Positions 27,451 through 36,065 of a stretch of DNA of 64,000 nucleotides are shown here, in pieces (the first letter of the stretch is position 1; every line of letters begins with the position of its first letter). Origin of the DNA: Rhodocyclaceae bacterium (GTDB lineage Bacteria > Pseudomonadota > Gammaproteobacteria > Burkholderiales > Rhodocyclaceae); assembly GCA_008933825.1 (NCBI GenBank), contig WBUF01000005.1, positions 39,417 through 103,416 on the forward strand, written 5' to 3'. Made by a program: the position numbers and the translations under genes. The notes beneath the pieces were generated by a model, which saw only the letters and a list, made by a program, of their open reading frames with translations, was not told the origin of the DNA and made no database searches.

Positions 27451-28728
27451 TCACAGGACGGCCCTGCGGAAATCGGACAGCATCCCTGCCAGGAACCCAA
27501 GAAAGCGGGCAGCCGCAACGCCATCCAGCGCACGATGGTCCCAGGACAGGCATAGGGGAAGCACGAGTCGCGGCTGGAACTGGACGCCATCCCATACCGG
27601 ACGAATTTCCGATCGCGCCACCCCGAGTATGGCCACCTCAGGGGCATTGATGATCGGTGTGAAACCGCTGCCGCCGGCGCTACCCAGGTTCGAAACGGTA
27701 AAGCAGCCCCCCTGCATGCGATCGGGCCCAAGTTTTCCGGCCCGGGCCAACCGCACCAGTTCGTCGCTCTCTCGCGCGATATCCAGCAAGCCCTTTTTGT
27801 CTGCATCTCGAATCACGGGCACAACCAGCCCTTCGGGTGTATCGACAGCGAATCCTATGTGTCGATAGCTTCTTACGATGGACTCGTTGCCCTCGACAGT
27901 GCTGTTGAATGCCGGATAGCGCTGAAGGGCGAGTGCCGCCGCTTTGAGGATGAAGGGAAGCGGCGTAAGCTTGGCGCTTCTGTCCCGTTGTTCGGCATTG
28001 ACCTGCTTGCGGAATTCTTCAAGCGCGCTGATGTCTGCATGATCGAAGTTGGTGACATGGGGTATCGTTGCCCAATTGCGCGCCAGATTGTCCGAGGCTA
28101 TCTGCCGTATGCGGCTTCGCTGAATCCGTTCGATCTTGCCGAAGCGGGAATAATCGACGGCGGGCCTGGCGGGCTTCTCGACTTCCGCGCCTTTCGTCGG
28201 ATCCGCCCGATCAGGGCGCATCTCCTCATGGACCGCTTTCCTTACTCTGGCGAGTACGTCTTCCTTCAGCAGACGTCCCTTGGGCCCGCTGCCCTTCAGC
28301 CGTCCGATATCGACACCGAACTCTCTCGCCAGACGCCGGACAGCGGGACCGCACGGACCCACCGTCGAAGTCGAAGTGGCGAGAGCCGGGGCGATGTGCG
28401 TTTCGGCGGCATCGGGCTGCCGGGCGGGGGATGTCTCGGCCGTTTCCGGTTGCATCGGAGCACGTTCCGTCAGTACGGCCGCGGCGAGGCTGCTGCGAAC
28501 GCGAAGCACCGGGCTTCCCTGCGAAACCAGATCCCCCGCCTTGACCAACACCTCTTCAATCAAGCCGCCATGGCCCGCCGGAACATCCAGCGTTGCCTTG
28601 TCGGATTCGAGAACGACAACCGTAGTATTGGCCTCTACCCGGTCACCCGGACCGACGAGAATCTCGATGACCGGGACATCGCGGTAGTCGCCGATGTCCG
28701 GTACGCACGCCTCGATCAATTTCCCCAT
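27451..28728 (-). CDS. aceF: Dihydrolipoyl acyltransferase E2 (pyruvate dehydrogenase type)
   Basis: The 425-residue E2 has one lipoyl domain with the lipoyl lysine at K44 (ESDKATLD). A Pro/Ala linker follows, then a peripheral-subunit-binding domain (VRRLAREFGVDIGRLKGSG, about 130-165). The catalytic acetyltransferase domain ends in WDHRALDGVAAARFL with the HRxxDG active site. A single lipoyl domain is fewer than the two or three common in proteobacterial AceF. It is 21 nt downstream of the E1 gene. No E3 (lipoamide dehydrogenase) gene lies in the window, so the housekeeping E3 must be shared. Confidence 0.93.
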   Translation of the reverse strand: MGKLIEACVPDIGDYRDVPVIEILVGPGDRVEANTTVVVLESDKATLDVPAGHGGLIEEVLVKAGDLVSQGSPVLRVRSSLAAAVLTERAPMQPETAETSPARQPDAAETHIAPALATSTSTVGPCGPAVRRLAREFGVDIGRLKGSGPKGRLLKEDVLARVRKAVHEEMRPDRADPTKGAEVEKPARPAVDYSRFGKIERIQRSRIRQIASDNLARNWATIPHVTNFDHADISALEEFRKQVNAEQRDRSAKLTPLPFILKAAALALQRYPAFNSTVEGNESIVRSYRHIGFAVDTPEGLVVPVIRDADKKGLLDIARESDELVRLARAGKLGPDRMQGGCFTVSNLGSAGGSGFTPIINAPEVAILGVARSEIRPVWDGVQFQPRLVLPLCLSWDHRALDGVAAARFLGFLAGMLSDFRRAVL

Positions 28729-28749
28729 GACTATGTCTCTTGGCGCGCC

Positions 28750-31449
28750 TCAATGCTCGAGCGGAGCCGGTTTGTTCGGATCGATTCCCAGGCGCTCGAT
28801 CGCCTTGGCCGGGATGTCGCTGTCAAGCTGGCCCTGATGCGCCAGACTGCCCAGTGCGCTCAACGTTATGTAACGCTCATCGATCTCGAAGAAATCGCGC
28901 AGACCCGCGCGCGTATCCGAGCGGCCAAAACCATCCGTCCCGAGGACCGTGTAGCGCTGTGGCACCCACTCCCTGATCAGGTCGGGGTAGGCGCGCACAA
29001 AGTCCGTGGCGGCGATGACCGGGCCTCGCCTGTCGGCCAACTGCGCACTCAAATAGGCGACGCGCGGCGGTTTCCCGGGATGCAGCATGTTCCAGCGATT
29101 GCAGGCGATGCCGTCCCTGCGCAATTCGCTGAAGCTGGTGACGCTCCATACATCCGCCCCCACGCCGTATTCCGCTTCGAGGCGCTCGGCTGCCATGAGC
29201 AGTTGTCGCAGAATGCTGCCGCTGCCCAGCAGTTGTACGCGGGGAAGGGAATCATCCAGCGCGGAGGGGCGCAAGAGATATATGCCGCGACGAATTCCCT
29301 CCTCGGCGCCGGACGGCATGACGGGTTGAGCATGGTTTTCGTTGTAGAGGGTCAAGTAGTAGAAAAGATTCTCTCCATCGCGCATCATGCGGTTGATGCC
29401 GTCCTCCACGATCACGGCCACCTCATAGCCGAATGCCGGATCGTAGGCGCGGCAGGTCGGAACCGTCGCGGCATATACCTGGCTCTGCCCATCCTGGTGC
29501 TGCAGCCCTTCCCCGGACAGCGTGGTGCGCCCTGCGGTGGCGCCGAGCAGAAAACCCCGCGCCTGCGAGTCGGCCGCGCACCAGATCAGATCGGCGACAC
29601 GCTGGAAGCCGAACATCGAATAGAAGATGTAAAACGGCAGCATCGGCTGATCGGTATGCGACCAAGCTGTTCCTGCGGCAATCCATGAACCGAGCGAACC
29701 CGCCTCCGTTATTCCTTCTTCCAATATCTGCCCTTTGACATCCTCCCGGTAAAAGGCTAGTTGCTCGGAATCCTGCGGCGTATAGCGTTGCCCCCAGGGC
29801 GAATAAATGCCGTACTGGCGAAACATGTCCTGCATGCCGAATGTGCGTGCCTCGTCCGCCACTATCGGCACGATGCGCGGCCCCAGTTCCTTGTCGCGCA
29901 TGAGTTTGCCGAGCATCCGGACAAAACCCATGGTCGTGGAAATCTCTCTCCCGTTTGCGACGGCATGGCCGCTTGCGTAGACGACCGCAGCCGGAACCGA
30001 GACCGGCCTGGGCTGTACCTGCCTGCGCGGCACGTATCCGCCAAGGACATCGCGACGTTGCCTTAAGTAGCGTATTTCCGCGCTTGCTTCGCCCGGATGA
30101 AGGAAGCGCGATGATTCCAGGTCGCTGTCGGACAGGGGCAAGCCGAAGCGATCGCGAAAACGTGCGAGATCCTCCATGGAAAGTTTTTTTATCTGGTGCG
30201 CGGTATTCGCCCCCTGGCCGGAGCCCCCCATGCCGTAGCCTTTGGTGGTCTTGGCCAGGATGACCGTGGGCTGGCCCCGGCAGGCAACTGCCGCGGCATA
30301 GGCGGCGTGGATCTTGACCGGATCGTGGCCGCCGCGCTGCAGGGCGTCGATGTCCCGGTCACTCATGTTTGCCACCAGTTCCGCCAGTTGCGGATATCGC
30401 GAGAAGAAATGCTCGCGGTTGTAGTGTCCGTCCGTGGCGGAAAGCTTTTGAAACTCACCATCGACAGCCTCGGCCATACGGCGCAGGATCCAGCCATCGC
30501 GGTCTCTTGCAAAAAGAACGTCCCAGTTTGAACCCCAGAGGCACTTGATGACATTCCACCCGGCCCCCGCAAAAAGGGTTTCCAGCTCCTGGACGATGTT
30601 TCCGTTGCCGCGGACAGGACCATCCAGCCGCTGCAGATTGCAGTTCACGACCAGGATCAGGTTATCCAGCTGCTCGCGCGCCGCCAGGGATATTCCGGCC
30701 AAAGACTCGGGTTCGTCCATCTCGCCGTCGCCAACGAACGACCAGACTTTGCGGTCGCTGGACTGGACGATGCCGCGGTGCTGCAGGTAACGCTGGAAGC
30801 GAGCCTGGTAAATCGCCGAAATGAGCCCCAGGCCCATTGAACCGGTTGGAAACTGCCAGAACTCCGGCATCAGGGTTGGATGCGGATATGAAGAGAGGCC
30901 GCGGCCGCGACCGCCAGAAACTTCGCGGCGAAAATGTTCGAGGTTGTCCTCCTTCAGCCTTCCCTCAAGGAATGCGCGCGCATAAACGCCGGGCGCCGCA
31001 TGCGGCTGATAGTAAACAAGATCGCCGGGATGGTTGTCGCTGGCTCCACGGAAGAAATGGTTGAATCCGACTTCAAACAGATCGGCAATGGAAGCATAGG
31101 TGGCGATATGGCCGCCAAGCTCGGGAAAATGGTTGTTTGCACGCATGACCAGCGCCAATGCATTCCAGCGGTGGATTGCGGTAATGCGTTTCTCCAGATC
31201 GAGATCGCCCGGATAAGGGGGCTGCGCGTCTACCGAAATCGTATTGCGATAGGGCGTGGTGTGTCGCGTATGAAAGCGGCCACCGGCACGCCGCCCTGCC
31301 TCGATCAGGCGATCGAGAATGAATTCGGCACGTATCAGGCCCTCCCGGGCAATCACGTCATCCAGGCTCAACAGCCAATCCTGCACCTCGGCTTCGTCAT
31401 CTTCCACGTTCGAACCCGACTGGCTGAAAGCCCAGGCATGGCTTGACAT
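28750..31449 (-). CDS. aceE: Pyruvate dehydrogenase E1, homodimeric type
   Basis: The 899-residue ThDP enzyme oxidatively decarboxylates pyruvate, or a related 2-oxo acid, onto the lipoyl domain of E2. It has the N-terminal DWLLSLDDVIAREG, the GGHIATYASIADLFEVGFNHFF segment, the ThDP motif GDGEMDEPES through NCNLQRLDGPVRGN, and TKGYGMGGSGQGANTAHQ. The length agrees with AceE. An Lrp-type regulator is divergent, an arrangement that recalls the Pseudomonas mdeR region, where an AceE-like enzyme serves 2-oxobutyrate. Given the propionyl-CoA genes elsewhere in the window, 2-oxobutyrate is a possible alternative substrate. This is inference. Confidence 0.93.
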   Translation of the reverse strand: MSSHAWAFSQSGSNVEDDEAEVQDWLLSLDDVIAREGLIRAEFILDRLIEAGRRAGGRFHTRHTTPYRNTISVDAQPPYPGDLDLEKRITAIHRWNALALVMRANNHFPELGGHIATYASIADLFEVGFNHFFRGASDNHPGDLVYYQPHAAPGVYARAFLEGRLKEDNLEHFRREVSGGRGRGLSSYPHPTLMPEFWQFPTGSMGLGLISAIYQARFQRYLQHRGIVQSSDRKVWSFVGDGEMDEPESLAGISLAAREQLDNLILVVNCNLQRLDGPVRGNGNIVQELETLFAGAGWNVIKCLWGSNWDVLFARDRDGWILRRMAEAVDGEFQKLSATDGHYNREHFFSRYPQLAELVANMSDRDIDALQRGGHDPVKIHAAYAAAVACRGQPTVILAKTTKGYGMGGSGQGANTAHQIKKLSMEDLARFRDRFGLPLSDSDLESSRFLHPGEASAEIRYLRQRRDVLGGYVPRRQVQPRPVSVPAAVVYASGHAVANGREISTTMGFVRMLGKLMRDKELGPRIVPIVADEARTFGMQDMFRQYGIYSPWGQRYTPQDSEQLAFYREDVKGQILEEGITEAGSLGSWIAAGTAWSHTDQPMLPFYIFYSMFGFQRVADLIWCAADSQARGFLLGATAGRTTLSGEGLQHQDGQSQVYAATVPTCRAYDPAFGYEVAVIVEDGINRMMRDGENLFYYLTLYNENHAQPVMPSGAEEGIRRGIYLLRPSALDDSLPRVQLLGSGSILRQLLMAAERLEAEYGVGADVWSVTSFSELRRDGIACNRWNMLHPGKPPRVAYLSAQLADRRGPVIAATDFVRAYPDLIREWVPQRYTVLGTDGFGRSDTRAGLRDFFEIDERYITLSALGSLAHQGQLDSDIPAKAIERLGIDPNKPAPLEH

Positions 31450-31560
31450 AACTTTCTCCCCATTTCGCGAGCAATGAATACCCGCCCCGTTCAGGGAGAA
31501 ATTTTATGTTTATTGGCTCTTCAGGATATTGCTTTTCGATATGGCTGAATGATCTAATGC

Positions 31561-31571
31561 GCAATAATTGC
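31561..31571. promoter_or_regulatory. Candidate Lrp-type operator
   Basis: GCAATAATTGC is a palindrome around a central A, 18 bp before the Lrp-type start and in the 139-bp divergent gap with aceE. Related half-sites (ATTGC, GCAAT) occur at about 31488 and 31531. Autoregulation is typical of the family. Confidence 0.45.
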
Positions 31572-31588
31572 TCAATAACTTCCCTATC

Positions 31589-32083
31589 ATGCGCAACGTA
31601 AATCAGAAATCGCGTTTGGACGACATCGATATCAATCTGCTCGACAGGCTCCAGACCGATGCCCGCATAACAAATGTCGCCCTGGCCGAAGCAGTCAACC
31701 TGTCGCCGGCTCCCTGCCTGAGAAGAGTTCGCGATCTTGAATCTTCGGGCGTGATTCGCGGTTACGTGACGTTGATCAATCCGGAAGATGTAGGGCTGGA
31801 AATTTCGGCTTTCATTCAGGTCAGCCTCGAGAAGCAGGTCGCCAGCGGCCTCAGGGTATTCGAGGATCGGGTGCAGAACTATCCCGAAGTAATGGAGTGC
31901 TATTTGATGACCGGCGATTCGGACTACCTGCTGAGAGTCGTGGTTTCCGATCTCAAGGCATTGCAAAGCTTCATCGTCGAGCATCTGGCCAGAATTCCGC
32001 ATGTATCCAACATTCGTTCCAGCATCACCCTCAAGCAGGTCAAGTACAAAACTGCCCTGCCCATTTCTGCCAACTATTCGTAG
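31589..32083 (+). CDS. Lrp/AsnC-family transcriptional regulator
   Basis: The 164-residue regulator has an N-terminal winged helix (LDDIDINLLDRLQTDARITNVALAEAVNLS, then CLRRVRDLESSGVIRGY) and a C-terminal RAM ligand-binding domain (ISAFIQVSLEKQ ... VMECYLMTGDSDYLLRVVV). The family senses amino acids or 2-oxo acids. It is divergent from aceE-aceF and probably controls that operon. ATG 31589 begins the conserved part; an upstream TTG (31568) would add seven residues and neither has a good Shine-Dalgarno site. Its last 10 nt overlap the convergent ParE-like toxin gene. Confidence 0.9.
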   Translation: MRNVNQKSRLDDIDINLLDRLQTDARITNVALAEAVNLSPAPCLRRVRDLESSGVIRGYVTLINPEDVGLEISAFIQVSLEKQVASGLRVFEDRVQNYPEVMECYLMTGDSDYLLRVVVSDLKALQSFIVEHLARIPHVSNIRSSITLKQVKYKTALPISANYS

Positions 32084-32364
32084 CCGCCCTCGCGCTGGTG
32101 CCGGATGGCGAGGATCAGCGCCGTGTCGGAGACGACGTCGTAGCTATAGAGCGCAACGTAGCCGCTGCGCCCGCGCGAGATGACCAGCTCGCGCAGGCCG
32201 GCTTCGGCTTCGCGCCCGATGAGCGGGTGCTGCTTCAGGATGCCGAGGCCTTCGGTAAATATTCGCGCCGTGGTTGCCGCGGCATGCGCATCCTGTTCGA
32301 TCAAAAACGCCGTCAATCGTTCGATGTCGCGCAGCGCGCCCGGCGCAAAAACGAGGCGGGTCAA
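32074..32364 (-). CDS. ParE/RelE-family toxin
   Basis: The 96-residue protein has the ParE/RelE fold pattern: FAPGALRDIERLTAFLIEQDA helix pair, GLGILKQHPLIGREAEAG, then strands LRELVISRGRSGYVALYSYD and a final ALILAIRHQREGGY, which holds the Arg/Tyr typical of the family end. ParE members poison gyrase and RelE members cut mRNA; which applies is not decidable. The start is TTG, 5 nt after the antitoxin stop, as expected for a coupled pair. Confidence 0.85.
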   Translation of the reverse strand: MTRLVFAPGALRDIERLTAFLIEQDAHAAATTARIFTEGLGILKQHPLIGREAEAGLRELVISRGRSGYVALYSYDVVSDTALILAIRHQREGGYE

Positions 32365-32369
32365 GGCGG

Positions 32370-32651
32370 CTAGCGCTTGCGCGGCTTGGGTTTGGCCGTG
32401 CGCTTGCCCTCGGCCCTGGCCAGGATGTAGCTGAACACCTCGTCGGCGTCGTAGACCAGCCCGTACTCGGCCACTTCCTGCTCCGCCTTCAGCGCCGAGG
32501 CAACGAAAGCCTGCCGGCGCTGCGCGAGCGCCGCCTGGGCTTCGATGGCTTCCACCATCCAGGCATGCGGCGTCTTGCCGCTGGCGGCGGCGGCGGACGC
32601 GACGCGCTCTTTCAGGTCGTCGGGGAGCTTGATGGTGGTGGTGACGGTCAT
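32370..32651 (-). CDS. Ribbon-helix-helix antitoxin (CopG/ParD-like)
   Basis: The 93-residue protein starts with a DNA-binding ribbon-helix-helix (MTVTTTIKLPDDLKERVASA). A helix (HAWMVEAIEAQAALAQRR) follows, then a basic disordered tail (AEGKRTAKPKPRKR) that would bind the toxin. ATG 32651 is chosen because it begins the ribbon; the frame runs on to 32708 without conserved sequence. It is transcribed first, ahead of the ParE/RelE-like toxin. Confidence 0.85.
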   Translation of the reverse strand: MTVTTTIKLPDDLKERVASAAAASGKTPHAWMVEAIEAQAALAQRRQAFVASALKAEQEVAEYGLVYDADEVFSYILARAEGKRTAKPKPRKR

Positions 32652-32740
32652 GGCGGCTTGGGCGGAAAAGGTAATACGAAAGTAGCACCGCACGCCGCGT
32701 TGCGTCAACCGGGGACACTGGCCGCCGCTCCAACCCGGTT

Positions 32741-32775
32741 ATACACATTGAAGTTTGTACTTTCAAAGTGTATAT
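32741..32775. promoter_or_regulatory. Imperfect long palindrome upstream of the first DUF4143 ATPase
   Basis: ATACACATTGAAGT and ACTTTCAAAGTGTAT face each other around TTGT, ending 7 bp before ATG 32783. The arms mismatch at two or three positions. It is AT-rich within GC-rich DNA and fits an operator over the start of the ATPase gene. The paralog at 34802 has its own, different palindrome in the same place. Confidence 0.55.
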
Positions 32776-32782
32776 TGGCGGC

Positions 32783-33946
32783 ATGATTCCCCGCACCGCT
32801 GCCGCCGTCGCCACCCGCCTGGCCCGGGGCTTCCCCATCGTCGCCATCACCGGGCCGCGCCAGTCCGGCAAGACCACGCTGGCGCGCGCCGTGTTCCCGG
32901 ACAAGCCCTATGTCACGCTGGAGGACCCCGAGACGCGCGAACTGATAGAAACCGATCCGCGCGGCTTCCTCGCCCGCCATCCGGACGGCGCGATCATCGA
33001 CGAGGCCCAGCGCGCGCCGGACCTGTTCTCTTACCTGCAGGGCATCGTCGATGACCGCCGGCGCATGGGCGAGTTCGTGCTGACCGGCTCCCAGCAGTTC
33101 GGCCTGATGTCGCGCATCACCCAGTCGCTGGCCGGACGCGTCGGGCTGGTGCAACTGCTGCCGTTTTCGCTGGCGGAGCTCGCCGCGTCGGGCCGGGCGC
33201 CCGCCAGCCTGGCGGATCACCTCTGGCGCGGCGGCTATCCGCCGCTCCACGATCGCCCGCTGTCGCCGCTGGACTGGTTTCCGGCCTACGTGTCGACCTA
33301 TCTGGAGCGCGATGTGCGCCAGATGCTGACGGTGCGCGACCTGGCCCTGTTCCAGCGCTTTCTCAAGATGTGCGCCGCCCGCTCCGGGCAACTGCTCAAC
33401 CTCTCGGCGCTGGCCGCCGACTGCGGCATCAGCCACGTCACCGCGCGCGAATGGCTGACGGTGCTGGAAGCCAGCTACATCGTGCGCCTGCTGCCGCCCT
33501 ACCATCGCAATTTCGGCAAGCGTCTGGTAAAAACGCCGAAGCTGCTGTTCCTCGATACCGGCCTGCTGTCCTGGCTGCTCGGCATCCGCGAGCCGGCCGC
33601 GCTCGACAGCCATGCCCAGCGCGGCGCGATTTTCGAGACCTTCGTCATCGGCGAGTTCATCCGGCAGCGCTTCAACACGGGCGAGCCGGCGGATTTCTAT
33701 TTCTGGCGCGACAACAACGGCAACGAAATCGACCTGCTGTTCGAGAACGTGTGGCGCCTGCAGCCCGTCGAAATCAAGTCCGGCGCCACCTTCGTCCCCG
33801 ACTGGCTGTCGGCGGCCAAGCGCTGGGCGGCCTTCGCCGGCCCGGATGCCCTGCCGCCGTGGATCGTCTATGGCGGCGACGACGCCTACGCGCGGGAAGG
33901 CTGCCAGGTGCTCGGCTGGCGCCGGCTCGCCTCACCGGAAACCTGA
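32783..33946 (+). CDS. AAA-type ATPase with DUF4143 domain (paralog 1)
   Basis: The 387-residue cytoplasmic protein has Walker A GPRQSGKTT (24-32), Walker B-like GAIIDEAQRAPDLFSYLQ, sensor VLTGSQQFGLM and YLERDVRQM. A C-terminal DUF4143 domain with a nuclease-like core follows (FETFVIGEFIRQ, FYFWRDNNGNEIDLLFE, QPVEIKSGATF). The D-x(n)-E-x-K set (EIDLLFE, VEIKSG) matches PD-(D/E)XK-type sites. The role of this common family is unknown. ATG 32783 is preferred over GTG 32768, which lies inside the palindrome. It ends 6 nt before lgt. The second copy beyond lgt is about 60 percent identical by eye. Confidence 0.88.
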   Translation: MIPRTAAAVATRLARGFPIVAITGPRQSGKTTLARAVFPDKPYVTLEDPETRELIETDPRGFLARHPDGAIIDEAQRAPDLFSYLQGIVDDRRRMGEFVLTGSQQFGLMSRITQSLAGRVGLVQLLPFSLAELAASGRAPASLADHLWRGGYPPLHDRPLSPLDWFPAYVSTYLERDVRQMLTVRDLALFQRFLKMCAARSGQLLNLSALAADCGISHVTAREWLTVLEASYIVRLLPPYHRNFGKRLVKTPKLLFLDTGLLSWLLGIREPAALDSHAQRGAIFETFVIGEFIRQRFNTGEPADFYFWRDNNGNEIDLLFENVWRLQPVEIKSGATFVPDWLSAAKRWAAFAGPDALPPWIVYGGDDAYAREGCQVLGWRRLASPET

Positions 33947-33952
33947 CCCGCC

Positions 33953-34744
33953 ATGCTGACCTATCCCCACATCGACCCCACCGCCTTCTCCCTCGGCCCG
34001 CTCTCGGTGCGCTGGTACGGGCTGATGTACCTCGCCGGCTTTGTCGCCTTCGTGATGCTCGGCCGCCGGCGCATCGCGCGCCGGCCCGACCTCAACTGGA
34101 CGGCAAAGGACATCGACGACCTGCTCTTCTACGGCGTGCTCGGCGTGGTGATCGGCGGGCGGCTCGGCCAGGTGCTGTTCTACGAGCCGGCGCACTACCT
34201 CGCCAACCCGCTGGAGATCCTCGCCGTCTGGAAGGGCGGCATGAGCTTCCACGGCGGATTCCTCGGCGTGCTGGCGGCACTGACTTTGTATGCGCGCAAG
34301 AAAAAGCTCGCCTGGTTCGCGGTGATGGACTTCATCGCGCCGCTGGTGCCGCCCGGCCTGGGCTTCGGCCGCCTCGGCAACTTCATCAACGGCGAGCTGT
34401 GGGGCCGCGCCGCCGATCCCTCGCTGCCCTGGGCGATGGTGTTCCCGCACGTCGACGCCATCGCGCGCCATCCCTCCCAGCTCTACCAGGCCTTCCTCGA
34501 AGGCGTGGTGCTGTTCGGCGTGCTGTGGTGGTTTTCGGCGAAGCCGCGCGCACTCGGCGCGGTGTCGGCGGCCTTCCTCATCGGCTACGGCACGGTGCGC
34601 TTCATCGCCGAATTCTTCCGCGAGCCGGACGCCGGCATCTTCGGCCTCAGCTACACGGTGAGCATGGGCCAGTGGCTCTCCCTGCCGATGATCGCCGCCG
34701 GCGTGGCGATGCTGGTCTGGGCGAGAAAAGCCGCCTCCAGGTAG
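33953..34744 (+). CDS. lgt: Phosphatidylglycerol-prolipoprotein diacylglyceryl transferase
   Basis: The 263-residue inner-membrane enzyme adds diacylglycerol to the lipobox Cys of prolipoproteins, the first step of lipoprotein maturation. It has about seven membrane helices. Signature segments are [12 protein letters not shown], the essential His region [12 protein letters not shown], the Lgt signature [14 protein letters not shown] and [12 protein letters not shown]. It is intact, but its last 19 codons and another internal piece recur downstream at 35973-36029 and 36878-36928. A copy of the dispersed 24-bp word lies inside it (34265-34288). Confidence 0.96.
   Translation: MLTYPHIDPTAFSLGPLSVRWYGLMYLAGFVAFVMLGRRRIARRPDLNWTAKDIDDLLFYGVLGVVIGGRLGQVLFYEPAHYLANPLEILAVWKGGMSFHGGFLGVLAALTLYARKKKLAWFAVMDFIAPLVPPGLGFGRLGNFINGELWGRAADPSLPWAMVFPHVDAIARHPSQLYQAFLEGVVLFGVLWWFSAKPRALGAVSAAFLIGYGTVRFIAEFFREPDAGIFGLSYTVSMGQWLSLPMIAAGVAMLVWARKAASR
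34265..34288 (+). repeat. Dispersed 24-bp word, copy 4
   Basis: GGCGTGCTGGCGGCA then CTGACTTTG. It lies in sense orientation inside lgt and is read as GVLAALTL. Confidence 0.75.
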
Positions 34745-34754
34745 GCTGGCAAAT

Positions 34755-34791
34755 CTTTACAGATTGACGATCACATCGTCAATCTGTAAAG
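34755..34791. promoter_or_regulatory. Perfect 17-bp inverted repeat between lgt and the second ATPase
   Basis: CTTTACAGATTGACGAT and ATCGTCAATCTGTAAAG are exact reverse complements around CAC, just after the lgt stop and 10 bp before the ATPase ATG. It could be an operator for the ATPase, a terminator for lgt (though without a T-run), or a recombination site. A decayed copy follows the ATPase at about 36030-36065, again directly behind a copy of the lgt end. Confidence 0.75.
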
Positions 34792-34801
34792 TTCTCGCAT
34801 C

Positions 34802-35965
34802 ATGTTCCGCCGCAACCTCGAACCCACGCTGCGCCGGCTTGCGAGCTTTTTCCCCGTGGTGGCCATCACCGGGCCGCGCCAGTCGGGGAAAACCACGCTC
34901 GCCCGCACCGTGTTCGCGGACAAGCCCTACGTCTCCCTGGAAGACCCGGCCGAGCGCGCCTTCGCCGCGACGGACGCGCGCGGCTTCCTGGCGCGCTTTC
35001 CAGGCGGCGCCGTGTTCGACGAGGCCCAGCGCTGGCCCGATCTCTTTTCCTGGCTTCAGGGAATCGTCGATGCCGATCGCACGCCGGGCCGCTTCGTGCT
35101 CACCGGCTCGCAGCAGTTCGGCCTGCTCGCCGGCGTCACCCAGTCGCTCGCCGGCCGCGTCGCCATGACCCAGCTCCTGCCCCTGGCGCTCGACGAGCTG
35201 CCCGCGCTGCCCGCCTCGGCCGACCCGATGATCGGCGCCGGCGGTTATCCCATCCTCCATGCGCAGGGCATTCCCGCCGAGGAATGGTTCCCCAGCTACG
35301 TTGCCACCTATGTCGAGCGCGACGTGCGGCAGCTGCTCGGCGTGCAGGACCTGTCGGCCTTCCAGCGCTTCCTGCGCCTGTGCGCCGCCCGCACCGGCCA
35401 GATGCTCAATCTCTCGGCGGTGGCGGGCGAGGCCGGCATCGCCCACAGCACCGCGCGGGCCTGGCTCTCGATCCTCGAGGCGAGCTACATCGTGATGCTG
35501 CTGCCGCCCTATTACCGCAACTTCGGCAAGCGCCTGGTCAAGACACCGAAACTGTATTTCGTCGATAGCGGCCTGGCGTGCTGGCTGCTGGGCATCCGCT
35601 CGGCCGAGCAACTCGCCCTGCACCCCTTGCGCGGCGCGCTGTTCGAGACCCTCGTCGTCGGCGAGTTCTTCAAGGCGCGCCTGCACGCCGGGCAGCCCGC
35701 CGACCTGTATTTCTGGCGCGACAACGGCGGCAACGAGGCCGACATCGTGTTCGAACACAAGGGACGGCTGCAGACGGTGGAAATCAAGTCGGGCGCCACG
35801 GTGACGCAGGACTACATCCGCGCCGGCCTCAAGAGCGCGCGCTTCGCCGCGGGAGAAGCGCATGCGCCCTGGCTGATTTACGGCGGCAACGACCGCTATG
35901 CCCGCAGCGGCGTCGAAGTCATCGGCTGGCGCGATGTGCCGCGGATGCTGCGCGAGATGGGATGA
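34802..35965 (+). CDS. AAA-type ATPase with DUF4143 domain (paralog 2)
   Basis: This 387-residue paralog has the same layout as the protein at 32783: Walker A GPRQSGKTT, GAVFDEAQRWPDLFSWLQ, VLTGSQQFGLL and YVERDVRQL. The C-terminal DUF4143 has FETLVVGEFFKAR, FYFWRDNGGNEADIVFE-type acidic residues (here LYFWRDNGGNEADIVF) and VEIKSGATV. The gene is enclosed by two copies of the lgt 3' end plus palindrome, so it looks like a cassette inserted behind lgt. The start ATG follows the perfect inverted repeat directly. Confidence 0.88.
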   Translation: MFRRNLEPTLRRLASFFPVVAITGPRQSGKTTLARTVFADKPYVSLEDPAERAFAATDARGFLARFPGGAVFDEAQRWPDLFSWLQGIVDADRTPGRFVLTGSQQFGLLAGVTQSLAGRVAMTQLLPLALDELPALPASADPMIGAGGYPILHAQGIPAEEWFPSYVATYVERDVRQLLGVQDLSAFQRFLRLCAARTGQMLNLSAVAGEAGIAHSTARAWLSILEASYIVMLLPPYYRNFGKRLVKTPKLYFVDSGLACWLLGIRSAEQLALHPLRGALFETLVVGEFFKARLHAGQPADLYFWRDNGGNEADIVFEHKGRLQTVEIKSGATVTQDYIRAGLKSARFAAGEAHAPWLIYGGNDRYARSGVEVIGWRDVPRMLREMG

Positions 35966-35972
35966 GCATGCG

Positions 35973-36029
35973 ATGATCGCCGCCGGCGTGGCGATGCTGG
36001 TCTGGTCGAAGAAGGCCGCGGCCAGGTAG
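35973..36029 (+). pseudogene. Duplicated 3' end of lgt
   Basis: The first 33 bases match lgt codons for [11 protein letters not shown] exactly (34688-34720). The next 24 match with about six changes and end with the same stop (KAAAR versus KAASR). It has no upstream lgt body. It is followed at once by a decayed copy of the inverted repeat found after lgt. Confidence 0.85.
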
Positions 36030-36065
36030 CTTTACGGATTGGCGGTCGCATCGTCGATCCGTCAG
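36030..36065. repeat. Decayed copy of the post-lgt inverted repeat
   Basis: CTTTACGGATTGGCGGT, CGC, ATCGTCGATCCGTCAG: the same plan as 34755-34791, with several transitions in both arms. It overlaps the end of the PIN-domain toxin gene by about 4 bp. Confidence 0.7.

Noticed and set aside
32783..35965. The two DUF4143 ATPases as parts of a restriction or defence island
   Set aside because: No methylase, helicase or known defence partner is beside them. The lgt duplication explains the layout better.
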